From NCBI GenBank assembly GCA_040751775.1, contig JBFMGD010000005.1:1-64000 (forward strand): a stretch of DNA of 64,000 nt, written 5' to 3'. The stretch is from JBFMGD01 sp040751775. Lineage in GTDB: Bacteria > Bacillota > Dethiobacteria > DTU022. Within the stretch, counting starts at the first letter, position 1; each line of letters starts with the position of its first letter. A model generated the notes under the pieces. That model was given only the letters and a program-made list of their open reading frames with translations, was not told the DNA's origin and did not search any database. The translations under genes and the position numbers were made by a program. Of this stretch, positions 1-8,689 are shown piece after piece.

Positions 1-23
1 CCGGTGGTTTCTAACCCCTGGGC

Positions 24-902
24 TTGATGCAGGCCGACCTTGTGTTGATCCTGGGGACCCGTTTCGACTGGACCGTGAGTTACGGCAGGCCTCCCCTGTT
101 CAACCCGGCGATGAAAACGATCCAGGTCGATATCAACGCTGCGGATATCGGCAAGAATCGACCTGTGGAAGTGGGTTTAGCCGGTGATGTGAAAGCCGTC
201 TTGAAACAGCTTTCGGCCGCGCTGAACGGTGTAAAACTGAATGTAAATCCCGCCTGGCCGGGGACAATTCAAGCGTTGCGGGCGGCGGCCAGGGAAACGA
301 TAGCCGGGGGAGCGGCGTCGGACGCCGAGCCGATTCACCCGGCCCGTCTCTGCCGTGCACTGCGGGAATTCCTGCCCCGGGACGCAGCCGTGGTGGCCGA
401 CGGGGGAGATATCGCCGGTTTTGCCGTCCTCACCATGGATGCCCTCACCCCCGCGTCACTGCAATGGGTCGGTGCCTTCGGGCACCTGGGTGTGGGGCTG
501 CCTTTCGGCCTGGCCGGCAAACTGGCCCAACCGGATCGTCCCCTGGCCGTCATTACCGGTGACGGCTCGATCGGTTTAAGCGCCATGGAATTTGATACCG
601 CCGTACGCCATAACATTCCCGTGGTCTGCGTTGTTTCCAACGACAGCGGCTGGGGTCAAATTCGCCGTATCCAGCGCCAGGTTTACGGCCGCGAGCGGGT
701 GATCGGCTCCGAACTGGGAGTGCGCCGCTACGACCGGATGGTGGAAGCCCTGGGCGGTTTTGGCATCTACGTTGAAAAGCTGGGCGAGCTTAAACCGGCC
801 CTGGAGAAAGCATTTGCCAGCGGTCTACCGGCCTGTGTAAACGTCCGCACCGACCCCGAAGCACACTTTGGCGGCATGGACCTCCCCTGGCCGATCCACT
901 AA
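24..902 (+). CDS. Thiamine diphosphate-dependent enzyme, C-terminal part (acetolactate synthase/decarboxylase type)
   Basis: This is the central and C-terminal TPP-binding part of an acetolactate synthase/oxalyl-CoA decarboxylase/benzoylformate decarboxylase-type enzyme. The central domain shows ADLVLILGTRFDW and IQVDINAADIGKNRP. The TPP/Mg site is the GDGSIG motif followed about 25 residues later by VVSND. The N-terminal PYR domain of about 250 residues is absent. The first available starts (TTG 24, ATG 27) have no ribosome binding site, and this frame has a TAA at 12-14. The few bases upstream read as coding in frame 1 (PVVSNPWA), which suggests a frameshift near position 23 in a gene that began outside the window. 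Substrate cannot be told. The family is clear; the status (frameshifted gene or sequencing error) is not. Confidence 0.7.
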   Translation: MMQADLVLILGTRFDWTVSYGRPPLFNPAMKTIQVDINAADIGKNRPVEVGLAGDVKAVLKQLSAALNGVKLNVNPAWPGTIQALRAAARETIAGGAASDAEPIHPARLCRALREFLPRDAAVVADGGDIAGFAVLTMDALTPASLQWVGAFGHLGVGLPFGLAGKLAQPDRPLAVITGDGSIGLSAMEFDTAVRHNIPVVCVVSNDSGWGQIRRIQRQVYGRERVIGSELGVRRYDRMVEALGGFGIYVEKLGELKPALEKAFASGLPACVNVRTDPEAHFGGMDLPWPIH

Positions 903-1296
903 ATAACTAGCGGTAAGTGTTTCCCTGCAGGCATTTTGCCAAAGGTTCCCGCCCGCGCGTTATTTATACGCTGCTGTTTTCCTCGTTTGCGGTGACCGGC
1001 CTGCCTGTACCCTTCCCACTCTTGTTATACATAATCAATATGCTAGCGCCGGTTAGCTGAATGAGCTGTGCCGAATGAACGTAAAACTGCCTTGCTTCAT
1101 TCCCAAAACCTTTTTCATTAATTCTTCTAGGGCTTTCATTGTGCGCAGAAAATATTTTCTACCGTAACACTTCAAAAAAAGTTGCCTCCAACAGAAGAGG
1201 GTTATAAGTAGGCTAAACCGGTTAAATTATGGTAAAATAAAAAAGTATTTCAGTTCCAGATGGTTGCATTTTATGGTAATGATTGGAGCACGGTGG
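903..1296. other. Intergenic region upstream of the N-ATPase operon
   Basis: No coding frame or convincing hairpin terminator is visible. The last 100 bases are AT-rich, unlike the flanking genes, and contain weak -10-like hexamers (TATAAG near 1203, TAAAAT near 1233) without good -35 partners at 17 bases. The promoter of the atp operon should lie here, but I cannot fix it. Confidence 0.4.
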
Positions 1297-2829
1297 ATGA
1301 TGACACTTGCTTTGGAACCTCCTCGGCCTGGTCAAGACAGCGTAAATATCGGCACCGTCACCGCGGTGCGAGGCAGTGTGGTTGATGTTCAATTCAGCGG
1401 CCGGGTCCCTTCCATCCACAGCAAGCTGGTTGCCGGCCGCGCCGGCGACGTGATCATCGAGGTGGTGGCCCACCAGCAGCCTGGTGTGGTGCGGTGTATC
1501 GCCCTGACTGCAACCGGTGGGCTGTCCCGGGGAGAACAGGCGGCGGACACCGGGATCGGTCTCGAGGTACCCGTTGGGAAACCGGTCCTGGGGCGCATGT
1601 TTAATGTATTCGGTGAGGCGATCGACGGGAAAGAGCAGCCGGACGGCGCGGCGCGGCGCGGGATCCACCAGCCGCCTGTTACAATTGCGAAGCGGGCGAC
1701 CACCTCCGAGATATTTGCGACCGGGATCAAGGCGATCGACCTGCTCGCCCCCCTGGAGCGGGGCGGCAAGGCGGGCCTTTTCGGCGGCGCCGGCGTCGGT
1801 AAGACTGTCCTGATCACCGAGTTGATCAACAACACCATGGGCAAACACGAAGGGGTCAGTATTTTCTGCGGCATTGGGGAGCGCTCCCGGGAGGCGGAGG
1901 AACTCTACCGGGATATCCGGGAGGCCGGGGTGCTGGACAAAACGGTGATGATTTTCGGCCAGATGAACGAGCCGCCGGGAGCGCGTTTCCTTGTCGGCCA
2001 CGCCGCTCTGACTATGGCCGAGTATTTCCGCGACGAGGCGAAACAGGATGTACTATTGCTAATCGATAATATCTTCCGCTTTGTCCAGGCCGGCTCTGAG
2101 GTTTCGGGTTTGCTGGGGAAGATGCCGTCCCGGGTCGGTTACCAGCCTACCCTGGCCACCGAGCTGGCCGAACTCCAGGAGCGGATTACCAACACCGCTA
2201 CCGGCGCGATCACCTCCATCCAGGCCGTTTACGTCCCCGCGGACGATTTTACTGACCCGTCGGCCACTCATACTTTCGCTCACCTGTCGGCCTCGATTAT
2301 CCTTTCCCGCAAGCGGGCCGGCGAGGGGCTCTACCCCGCGGTGGACCCGCTGCGCTCCTGGTCGAAGATGCTTAACGCGACGGTCGTGGGTGAGCGGCAT
2401 TATCGCACGGCACAAGAGGTCAGGCGCACCCTGGCCGAGTACGAAGAACTGAAAGATATCATCGCCATGCTGGGCCTGGAGGAACTGTCGGAAAGCGACC
2501 GCCGGGTAGTCCACCGCGCCCGCCGCCTGGAGCGGTTCCTGACTCAACCTTTCGTAACGACCGAACAGTTCACCGGCCTGGACGGCCGGACCGTGGACCT
2601 TGAAGACGCCATCGAGGGTTGCGAGCGGATCCTGGGCGACGAATTTGCCGCTTACCCTGAAGCCGACCTCTTCATGATCGGCAAGATCAGCGAAGCCGGC
2701 AGCGGCAGGAGAAAAGCGATGGCCCAGGCGCCCAATGATGACCTGGAGCTATCGCCGGGCGGGGTTGCCGGCGGCCCTGTCGCGGCGGACCATGAGGAAT
2801 CGTTGAAAAGGGCGGGTGAAAGCCGGTGA
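1297..2829 (+). CDS. atpD: N-type ATPase catalytic subunit beta
   Basis: Catalytic beta subunit of the alternate (N-type) F1Fo ATPase. From ATG 1297 it has 510 residues, with the beta-barrel at about 18-90 and Walker A GGAGVGKT at about 163-170. The catalytic Glu lies in GIGERSREAEELYRDI, the Walker B region in LLLIDNIFRF, and a degenerate DELSEED loop (EELSESD) near the C-terminus. ATG 1297 is preferred over the upstream TTG 1264 because GGAG at 1285-1288 sits 8 bases before it. The C-terminus carries a tail of about 40 residues rich in Gly, Ala and Glu that is longer than usual. It is the first gene of the operon, the position diagnostic of N-ATPases (standard F-ATPase operons place beta near the end), and overlaps atpC by GTGA. 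Confidence 0.95.
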   Translation: MMTLALEPPRPGQDSVNIGTVTAVRGSVVDVQFSGRVPSIHSKLVAGRAGDVIIEVVAHQQPGVVRCIALTATGGLSRGEQAADTGIGLEVPVGKPVLGRMFNVFGEAIDGKEQPDGAARRGIHQPPVTIAKRATTSEIFATGIKAIDLLAPLERGGKAGLFGGAGVGKTVLITELINNTMGKHEGVSIFCGIGERSREAEELYRDIREAGVLDKTVMIFGQMNEPPGARFLVGHAALTMAEYFRDEAKQDVLLLIDNIFRFVQAGSEVSGLLGKMPSRVGYQPTLATELAELQERITNTATGAITSIQAVYVPADDFTDPSATHTFAHLSASIILSRKRAGEGLYPAVDPLRSWSKMLNATVVGERHYRTAQEVRRTLAEYEELKDIIAMLGLEELSESDRRVVHRARRLERFLTQPFVTTEQFTGLDGRTVDLEDAIEGCERILGDEFAAYPEADLFMIGKISEAGSGRRKAMAQAPNDDLELSPGGVAGGPVAADHEESLKRAGESR

Positions 2830-3218
2830 ATCTGAAGGTTTTACTGCCCACGGAAGTGCTGTTGGAAGAAGAAGTATTCAAAATCATGGCGGAAGCGGAA
2901 AACGGCTTTTTTACCCTGCTGCCGCGCCATGTTGATTTTGTCGCCGCCCTGGTTCCCGGGATTTTTTCTTATACTACTCCGCCGGACGAAGAGGAGCGCC
3001 ACCTGGCCCTGGACGGCGGGGTTTTAGTCAAGCGGGGCGATGACGTCTTCGTCTCCGCGGCCCGGGCGGTGAAGGGGAAAAGCCTGGCGCAGCTGCGCGC
3101 AGCGGTGGAGACGGAGTTGAAACAGATGGACGAGAACGAACGAAAAGGCCGCTCCGTCCTGGCCAGGTTGGAAGCGGATACCCTGCGGCGTTTTTCCCTT
3201 TTAGGAGGAGAACGGTAA
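2826..3218 (+). CDS. atpC: N-type ATPase epsilon subunit
   Basis: Epsilon subunit (130 residues) of the N-ATPase, part of the central stalk. The N-terminal half is the beta-sandwich (LKVLLPTEVLLEEEV, FTLLPRHVDFVAAL) and the C-terminal half is a charged helical hairpin (about residues 85-130). The GTG start at 2826 overlaps the atpD stop, so translation is probably coupled. The stop shares one base with the start of atpQ. Confidence 0.93.
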   Translation: MNLKVLLPTEVLLEEEVFKIMAEAENGFFTLLPRHVDFVAALVPGIFSYTTPPDEEERHLALDGGVLVKRGDDVFVSAARAVKGKSLAQLRAAVETELKQMDENERKGRSVLARLEADTLRRFSLLGGER

Positions 3219-3556
3219 TGGTTGACGAGAGACAAAAGGACGGCGCCGGAAAAGACCTGCCCGCCACTGTGGGGCATAAAGCGGTGCGGCGCCTCAGAGC
3301 GCGCCGCACCCGCGACCGCGCTGTTTGGTTTGGCATGGGCATGTTTGGCTTAGTTGGCTGGACGGTAGCGATTTATACGATTTTGGGTATTATCCTGGGC
3401 ACGTGGCTGGACCGGCGGTGGCCCGGCAGCGGTTACTCCTGGACCCTGACCGCGCTGATCGCCGGCCTGATCGCGGGTATTCTCAATGCCTGGTACTGGG
3501 TTAAAAAAGAAAGCCGGCACGACGGCGTTGACGGCGACGGAGGGGAGGATGCTTAA
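3218..3556 (+). CDS. atpQ: N-type ATPase accessory membrane protein AtpQ (AtpI-like)
   Basis: Small membrane protein (112 residues) with a basic N-terminus and two hydrophobic segments at about residues 42-63 and 76-92 (VAIYTILGIILGTWLD, LTALIAGLIAGILNAW). Gene position between epsilon and a second small membrane protein matches AtpQ, the AtpI-like protein specific to N-ATPase operons. Family roles proposed are c-ring assembly or Mg/Ca transport; nothing here decides that. RBS AGGAGG lies just before ATG 3218. Confidence 0.88.
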   Translation: MVDERQKDGAGKDLPATVGHKAVRRLRARRTRDRAVWFGMGMFGLVGWTVAIYTILGIILGTWLDRRWPGSGYSWTLTALIAGLIAGILNAWYWVKKESRHDGVDGDGGEDA

Positions 3557-3853
3557 ATGGCGGCGTTCCCCCTGTGGCTGCAGTTGGTATTGTCATTTTT
3601 GGCCGGACTGCTCCTGGGCGGCTTTTTCTTCGGCGGGCTCTGGTGGACAACACAACGCCTGGTGAAGGCTCCAAAACCGCTTTTGCTGATCCTGCTCAGC
3701 TTCATCGTGCGGAGCGGGGTGGTGTTGGCCGGTTTCTACCTGCTCCTGGCCGGCGGCTGGCCGGGGCTGGTTACCGCGTTAACCGGGTTTTTCGCCGCGC
3801 GCCTGGCCGCTCTGCTGATCGCGCGGCCGCCGAAAAAGGAGCCGGTTGTCTAA
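3557..3853 (+). CDS. atpR: N-type ATPase subunit AtpR
   Basis: A 98-residue membrane protein with three predicted transmembrane segments (about 8-29, 40-62, 66-86). AtpR is found in N-ATPase operons and is thought to interact with the rotor c-ring through polar membrane residues. In this copy the segments are mostly apolar apart from arginines near the ends (FIVRSGVVL, AARLAALLIARP). It begins directly after the atpQ stop, and its end lies 34 bases before the chosen atpB start. Confidence 0.88.
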   Translation: MAAFPLWLQLVLSFLAGLLLGGFFFGGLWWTTQRLVKAPKPLLLILLSFIVRSGVVLAGFYLLLAGGWPGLVTALTGFFAARLAALLIARPPKKEPVV

Positions 3854-3887
3854 CAAGTGGTATCATCATCGGAGAGGAGGCGTAAGC

Positions 3888-4589
3888 GTGCCGATCAACC
3901 CTGATGAAATAATCATCTTTCAGTACGGCTGGTTTTACATCAATGCGACGATCCTCTTTACCTGGGTGATCATGGCGCTGCTGGTATGCGGCTCCATCCT
4001 CGCCACCCGCAACCTCACCGCGGCGGGCAAATTGACCCGCTGGCAGAACCTGCTGGAGATACTGGTCGACGGAATCAGGAAGCAAATCCGGGAGGCCAGC
4101 GGCCAGGAACCGGTGCGCTATCTCTCTTTTGTCGGGACGCTGTTTATCTTTATCGCCGTCTCCAACCTGTTAAGTATAGTGCCCGGTTATACGCCTCCCA
4201 CCAGCTCGCTCTCCACCACCACCGCCCTGGCGCTGAGCGTTTTTTTTGCCGTGCCGATATTCGCGATCACCCGCCATGGCATCTTAAGTTACCTGAAGCA
4301 ATACCTGCAGCCGACCCCTTTCATGCTGCCTTTCAATATTATTGGTGAGTTTAGCCGCACTCTGGCGCTGGCGGTGCGCCTTTACGGCAACGTTATGAGC
4401 GGCACGGTGATCGTGGCCATCCTGCTCACGATCATCCCCTTGTTTTTTCCCGTGATCCTGCAGATTTTCGGCCTGCTCACCGGTTTAATCCAGGCCTATA
4501 TTTTTTCGATCCTGGCCATCATCTATATTACTTCGGCGAGCAGGGCTCGCCAGGAAACCGAACAAAAAGGAGACCGTGCCCATGGATAG
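3888..4589 (+). CDS. atpB: N-type ATPase Fo subunit a
   Basis: Fo stator a subunit (233 residues), which forms the ion half-channels against the c-ring. It has 5-6 hydrophobic segments. The essential stator arginine is in LALAVRLYGNVMSG, in the position of E. coli Arg210, and the last helix ends LLTGLIQAYIFSILAIIYI. The frame is open from 3846, but GTG 3888 is chosen because GGAGAGGAGG at 3871-3880 sits 7 bases before it, and the upstream residues (NKWYHHRRGG) do not look native. The 3' end overlaps the start of atpE. Confidence 0.93.
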   Translation: MPINPDEIIIFQYGWFYINATILFTWVIMALLVCGSILATRNLTAAGKLTRWQNLLEILVDGIRKQIREASGQEPVRYLSFVGTLFIFIAVSNLLSIVPGYTPPTSSLSTTTALALSVFFAVPIFAITRHGILSYLKQYLQPTPFMLPFNIIGEFSRTLALAVRLYGNVMSGTVIVAILLTIIPLFFPVILQIFGLLTGLIQAYIFSILAIIYITSASRARQETEQKGDRAHG

Positions 4590-4854
4590 CTTGACTTTAA
4601 TTGCCGCAATATCCATCTTTACCGCGGGGATTACCATCGCTATCGGATCCGTCGGCCCCGCCCTGGGGGAAGGCCGGGCGGTGGCCCAGGCGTTAAGCTC
4701 GATCGCCCAACAGCCCGACGAGGCCAATACAATCACCCGGACCCTTTTCGTGGGGATGGCGCTAATTGAGTCTACGGCGATCTATTGTTTTGTCGTGACC
4801 ATGATCCTGATTTTCGCCAATCCTTTCTGGAATTTTTTCCTGCAGCAGATGTAG
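4582..4854 (+). CDS. atpE: N-type ATPase Fo subunit c (rotor ring)
   Basis: c subunit, a two-helix hairpin of 90 residues from ATG 4582 (an in-frame GTG at 4576 is too close to the AAAAAGGAGA RBS). Helix 1 contains GPALGEGRA, with a Glu where Ilyobacter tartaricus has the Na-binding Gln32. Helix 2 contains LIESTAIY, giving Glu, Ser, Thr and Tyr at the places of I. tartaricus Glu65, Ser66, Thr67 and Tyr70. From ATG 4582 these are E30, E63, S64, T65 and Y68. Two carboxylates per site are typical of N-type c subunits. The Ser/Thr/Tyr set fits Na+ binding, although a characterised N-type ring with two carboxylates has been reported as proton-coupled, so ion specificity is open. Confidence 0.95.
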   Translation: MDSLTLIAAISIFTAGITIAIGSVGPALGEGRAVAQALSSIAQQPDEANTITRTLFVGMALIESTAIYCFVVTMILIFANPFWNFFLQQM

Positions 4855-4937
4855 TGAGGCGAATTCAGGATGTCGGTAAGCCTGCAAACCGCGGCCGCTC
4901 AGCCTCTTAGGCGTACCGGTCGCGGCCGTGCCGGGGC

Positions 4938-4961
4938 TAACCGTCTACCCGGCGACGGTTA
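4938..4961 (+). other. Stem-loop between atpE and atpF
   Basis: An 8-bp perfect stem (TAACCGTC / GACGGTTA) with an 8-base loop lies in the only sizeable gap (129 bases) of the atp operon, directly after the c-subunit gene. It has no U-tract and is followed by the atpF RBS, so it is more likely an mRNA stability or processing element than a terminator. Such an element could help the c subunit, needed in many copies, to be made in excess. Confidence 0.45.
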
Positions 4962-4983
4962 AAGAAAAACGGGGAGAACGCGT

Positions 4984-5775
4984 ATGATTATCAACTGGTA
5001 TACCGTAATTTTTACGATGATCAACTTCCTGGTGCTGGTTTTCTTGCTGCGGCGCTACCTTTACAGCCCGATCATCCGCATCATGGACGAACGGGCGGCT
5101 TTGATTGCCGGACGGCAGGAGGAGGCTACGGCCAAAATCGCGCAAGCGGAAAACGAAGCCGAAACTTACCGTCGGAAAACGGCGAAGCTGCGGCAACAGG
5201 AAGAAAAGTTGTTGGACGAGGCCAGGAAAGCGGCCGAAGCAGAGCGAAAGAAGCTTACCGAAACTGCCCGCCAAGATTTAGAAGCCACCCGCCGCCGGTG
5301 GGAGGATGCTTTTTACCGTGAAAGGGAAACTTTCACCCGCGAGCTGCGCCGCGAGATGGGACGGCAGGCGTGCCTGATCGCCCGCCGTAGCCTGCGGGAC
5401 CTGGCCAACGCCGACCTGGAAGAGATGATCTGGAGCGTGTTCGCGGAAAAGCTGCAGCACCTTGCACCGGAAGACGATGAGAAGCTGCGCGCGGCGCTGT
5501 CCCGTGAGGAGCGGCGCGCGACCGTGCGCGGCGTCTTTCCGGTTGTGGAGGAGAAGCTGGAGCGGCTGCGGCACAGCCTGATGGAGCGTTTCCAGCCAGG
5601 GTTTCAACTGCATTACGAGACCGATTCCGGCCTGATTTGCGGCCTGGAGCTCGATGTTGGCGGGTACCGCCTCGGCTGGAACCTGGACAGTTACCTGGAC
5701 GGTGTCGAAGTGCGGATCTTGAAGGACCTGGAACAGGGATTGAAACAGGAGAAGGAGGCGGCCGCGGATGAATGA
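4984..5775 (+). CDS. atpF: N-type ATPase subunit b with delta-like C-terminal part
   Basis: Peripheral stalk b subunit of 263 residues, much longer than a plain b subunit. One N-terminal membrane helix (about 6-24) is followed by a long charged coiled coil (about 30-135, rich in Glu, Arg, Lys and Ala). A C-terminal domain (about 140-263) probably replaces the separate delta subunit, which is absent from the operon. This matches the N-ATPase b family. It overlaps atpA by 8 bases. RBS GGGGAG precedes ATG 4984. Confidence 0.92.
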   Translation: MIINWYTVIFTMINFLVLVFLLRRYLYSPIIRIMDERAALIAGRQEEATAKIAQAENEAETYRRKTAKLRQQEEKLLDEARKAAEAERKKLTETARQDLEATRRRWEDAFYRERETFTRELRREMGRQACLIARRSLRDLANADLEEMIWSVFAEKLQHLAPEDDEKLRAALSREERRATVRGVFPVVEEKLERLRHSLMERFQPGFQLHYETDSGLICGLELDVGGYRLGWNLDSYLDGVEVRILKDLEQGLKQEKEAAADE

Positions 5776-7318
5776 GCGTGAACGGGGCGGCACGGAGGCG
5801 AAGGATGTTTCGCTGCACGAGGCCCTGGTAAGCGCCGGCCGGGCCGTGGATAACGCCCTGGCCGGGCCGGAGTTTGCGCTGACCGTGGAAGAGACGGGGA
5901 CCGTACTTTCTATCGGCAGCGGGATCGCCCGGGTAGCGGGCCTGGCCGGTGTTAAGGCCGACGAACTGGTGGAGTTTCCCGGGGGGGTTTTGGGGATCGC
6001 CTTCAACCTCGATCCCGATGCAGTTGGGGTGGTTTTGCTGGGTCACGCCGACAACGTTCCGTCGGGCGCGGTGGCGCGCCGCACCGGGCGGGTGGTGGAT
6101 ATCCCCGTGGGCGACGGGCTTCTCGGCCGGGTAATCGACGCCGCGGCGCGCCCCCTGGATAATTTGGGTCCGGTTGACTTCGTCGAACGGCGCCCCGTGG
6201 AGCGATCTGCACCGCCGATTATGGACCGCGCTCCCGTCACGGTGCCGCTGCAGACGGGGATCAAGGTGATCGATGCCCTGATCCCGGTGGGGCGGGGCCA
6301 GCGGGAGCTGATTCTGGGCGACCGCCAGATCGGTAAGACAGCGATTGCCCTGGACACAATCATCAATCAGGCGGATCAGAATGTCTTGTGCATCTACTGC
6401 GCCGTCGGGCAGCAGGGCTCTGCCGTGGCCAAGTTAGTCGCCCAGCTGCGCGACTTTAACGCCCTGCGTTACTCGATCGTGGTGGTCGCTTCCGGCGATG
6501 ACCCGCCGGGGCTGCGCTATATTGCGCCCTACGCCGCCACCTCCATCGCCGAATATTTTATGGAACAGGGGCGGGATGTTTTAATCGTCTACGACGACCT
6601 GACGCTGCACGCCCGTGCCTACCGGGAACTTTCCCTGCTCCTGGAGCGCCCGCCGGGCCGGGAAGCGTATCCCGGTGATATCTTCTACATCCATTCCCGG
6701 CTGCTGGAGCGCTCCACCCGCCTGCGTGACGCACTGGGCGGCGGCTCTCTGACCGCGCTGCCGATTATCGAGACCCAGGCGCAGAACCTTTCCGCTTATG
6801 TGCCGACCAACCTGATTTCGATCACCGACGGTCAGATTTACCTCTCACCGGAATTTTTTCGTAAAAACATCCTGCCGGCGGTAGATGTCGGTAAGTCCGT
6901 TTCCCGGGTGGGCGGCAAGACCCAGCTGCCCGCGTACCGGGGCGTGACCGGCAGCCTGCGCCTCTCTTACTCCCAGTTCGAGGAGTTGGAAATGTTCGCG
7001 CGCTTCGGCACCCGCCTGGATGAAAAAACGCGCGCCACCATCGAGCGGGGGCGGCGGGTGCGCAAGGTGCTCACCCAGCCCCAGCTCCGGCCGATCCCCG
7101 TGGAAGAACAGATTGCCGTCCTGCTTGCAGCCACCGAAGGGCTGTTCGACCCCCTCGCGGTGGATGATATTCCGGCCGCCGAGGAGAAGATCCGGCGCGT
7201 GATGGCCGTAGAGATGCCGGAAATAATACAAAAGATTAACGCTGCAGAGCCGCTCACCGCTGCAGACCGGTCGGCCATGATCGAAATGGCCGGTCGTGCA
7301 TTGAATAGTGAATCATGA
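5768..7318 (+). CDS. atpA: N-type ATPase subunit alpha
   Basis: Alpha subunit (516 residues), the non-catalytic nucleotide-binding partner of beta. Walker A GDRQIGKT is at about 184-191, DVLIVYDDLT is the Walker B region, and SVSRVGGKTQ carries the arginine-finger Arg that reaches into the catalytic site. The N-terminal barrel and the C-terminal helical domain are complete. Translation is probably coupled to atpF by the overlap. Confidence 0.95.
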   Translation: MNERERGGTEAKDVSLHEALVSAGRAVDNALAGPEFALTVEETGTVLSIGSGIARVAGLAGVKADELVEFPGGVLGIAFNLDPDAVGVVLLGHADNVPSGAVARRTGRVVDIPVGDGLLGRVIDAAARPLDNLGPVDFVERRPVERSAPPIMDRAPVTVPLQTGIKVIDALIPVGRGQRELILGDRQIGKTAIALDTIINQADQNVLCIYCAVGQQGSAVAKLVAQLRDFNALRYSIVVVASGDDPPGLRYIAPYAATSIAEYFMEQGRDVLIVYDDLTLHARAYRELSLLLERPPGREAYPGDIFYIHSRLLERSTRLRDALGGGSLTALPIIETQAQNLSAYVPTNLISITDGQIYLSPEFFRKNILPAVDVGKSVSRVGGKTQLPAYRGVTGSLRLSYSQFEELEMFARFGTRLDEKTRATIERGRRVRKVLTQPQLRPIPVEEQIAVLLAATEGLFDPLAVDDIPAAEEKIRRVMAVEMPEIIQKINAAEPLTAADRSAMIEMAGRALNSES

Positions 7319-7391
7319 ACGTTATAGTACTGCGTGGACAGTGTTCGCAGGAGTGCAGCGTGCTGCGCCCTAAGGCAGGAGGAAGAGATAA

Positions 7392-8339
7392 TTGCCCGCA
7401 ACCCTGGAGACCCTCGAAAAACAGATCAACAGCGGTGAAGGCCTGGCGTCGATCGTCCGCACCATGAAGGCGCTGGCGGCGACAAATGTCCGCCAGTATG
7501 AAAAAGCGGTGGAATCGTTGGACGATTACTTCCGCACCGTGGAGCTGGGCCTGTCGGTGGTGCTCGCTTCCCGGGGGCAAAACTTCCAACCGCTTCTCCC
7601 GGATCCCCGTAAGCCGGTCCTGCTGATCATCTTCGGCTCCGACCACGGCCTGGCGGGGCGCTTCAACGAACAGATTGTATCCTTCGCGCTGGATGATTAC
7701 GGGACAGAGACCGGTGAAAGCGCCTGGCCGCCGCACAACCGGATCATCGCCTGCGTCGGCGAGCAGGCTTTCAGCCGGGTCGCCGGCGCCCGCCGGGATG
7801 TGTCGGAAAAATTCAACGTCCCCATATCCATGTCCGGTATTACCGCCGCTGTCCTTGAGCTGCTGGAGAGAATCGAACAATGGCGCGAAAAAAAAGCGGT
7901 GAGCAGCGTGCTGCTCTTCTACAATCGTCCTCTTTCCGCCGCCGGTTTCCGCAGTCATGCTGAAACGCTGCTGCCGGTCAACCTGGCCGCCTTGCGGCGC
8001 AAAAAAATGGAGTGGGCCTCCCGCTCCCTGCCTACCTTTACCATGCCCGCGCCGCGCCTGCTGTCTGCCTTGCTCCGCCAATATTTCTTCGTCTCCCTCT
8101 ACCGCGCCTACGCCCTCTCCCTGGCCGCCGAAAACGCCAGCCGCCTGGCGGCGATGCAGGCCGCCGAAAAGAATATCCGGGAGCGCCTGGATGAGCTGAA
8201 AACCGCCTATCAGCAAGAACGCCAGACCGCGATCACCGAAGAACTGCTCGACATCGTCTCCGGCTTCAAAGCGCTCCGCCGTAAAGTTGACGCGGGGATG
8301 GGGTTGTCAGCTTTCCCCGGCATACTTATTTCCGGATGA
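7392..8339 (+). CDS. atpG: N-type ATPase subunit gamma
   Basis: Gamma (rotor shaft) subunit, 315 residues, with the N-terminal helix (TLETLEKQINSGEGLASIVRTM), the central Rossmann-like part (LLIIFGSDHGLAGRFNEQI) and the long C-terminal helix rich in Ala, Arg and Glu. The start is TTG 7392 behind GGAGGAAGAGA. It is the last gene of the atpDCQRBEFAG order. Its last 15-17 residues (AGMGLSAFPGILISG) are read from DNA that in another frame begins a GH1 remnant. The native end may therefore have been lost and replaced by read-through into a neighbouring decayed gene. Confidence 0.92.
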   Translation: MPATLETLEKQINSGEGLASIVRTMKALAATNVRQYEKAVESLDDYFRTVELGLSVVLASRGQNFQPLLPDPRKPVLLIIFGSDHGLAGRFNEQIVSFALDDYGTETGESAWPPHNRIIACVGEQAFSRVAGARRDVSEKFNVPISMSGITAAVLELLERIEQWREKKAVSSVLLFYNRPLSAAGFRSHAETLLPVNLAALRRKKMEWASRSLPTFTMPAPRLLSALLRQYFFVSLYRAYALSLAAENASRLAAMQAAEKNIRERLDELKTAYQQERQTAITEELLDIVSGFKALRRKVDAGMGLSAFPGILISG

Positions 8340-8676
8340 TTTCTTCTGGGGAACGGCGGCTTCGGCGTACCAGGTCGAGGGCAACAACCGCCACACCGAC
8401 TGGTTCGCGATGGAGGCGGCGGAGCAGCGGAAACCCCCTGCGAAGCGGCGGATCAAGGAACCCTGCGGCGCGGCCTGCGACCACTGGCGCCGCTATGCGG
8501 AGGATTATGACCTGGCCCGGCAGCTGGGCGTCCAGGTGCACCGCCTTTCCGTGGACTGGGCTAGGGTCTGCCCGTCCCGGGACGAGTTGGATGAGGGGGC
8601 GCTGGAGCACTACCGGGAGATGCTGCTGGCGCTGCGCAGCCGCGGGATCAAGGTGATGCTCTGCCTGAGCCACTTG
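8290..8676 (+). pseudogene. GH1 beta-glucosidase, truncated N-terminal remnant
   Basis: The frame encodes the first 125 or so residues of a glycoside hydrolase family 1 enzyme: YLFPDDFFWGTAASAYQVEG, then HWRRYAEDYDLARQLGV, HRLSVDWARV and a helix ending KVMLCLSHL. A full GH1 has about 440 residues with acid/base NEP and nucleophile TENG motifs, neither of which is present. The homology stops near 8676, where sequence of an unrelated family begins. The remnant overlaps the end of atpG by about 50 bases and has no RBS. It is a decayed gene, not a functional enzyme. Confidence 0.75.
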
Positions 8677-8689
8677 CTATGCCAAAAAC

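Noticed and set aside
1222..2001. Long minus-strand open frame opposite atpD
   Set aside because: It lies wholly within the well-supported atpD gene, has no RBS or recognisable domain, and is Arg/Pro/His-rich as expected of a reverse-frame shadow in GC-rich DNA.
7254..8216. 320-codon minus-strand frame opposite atpG
   Set aside because: It is antisense to atpG and the end of atpA, with Gln/Gly/His-rich composition and no motif. A shadow frame.
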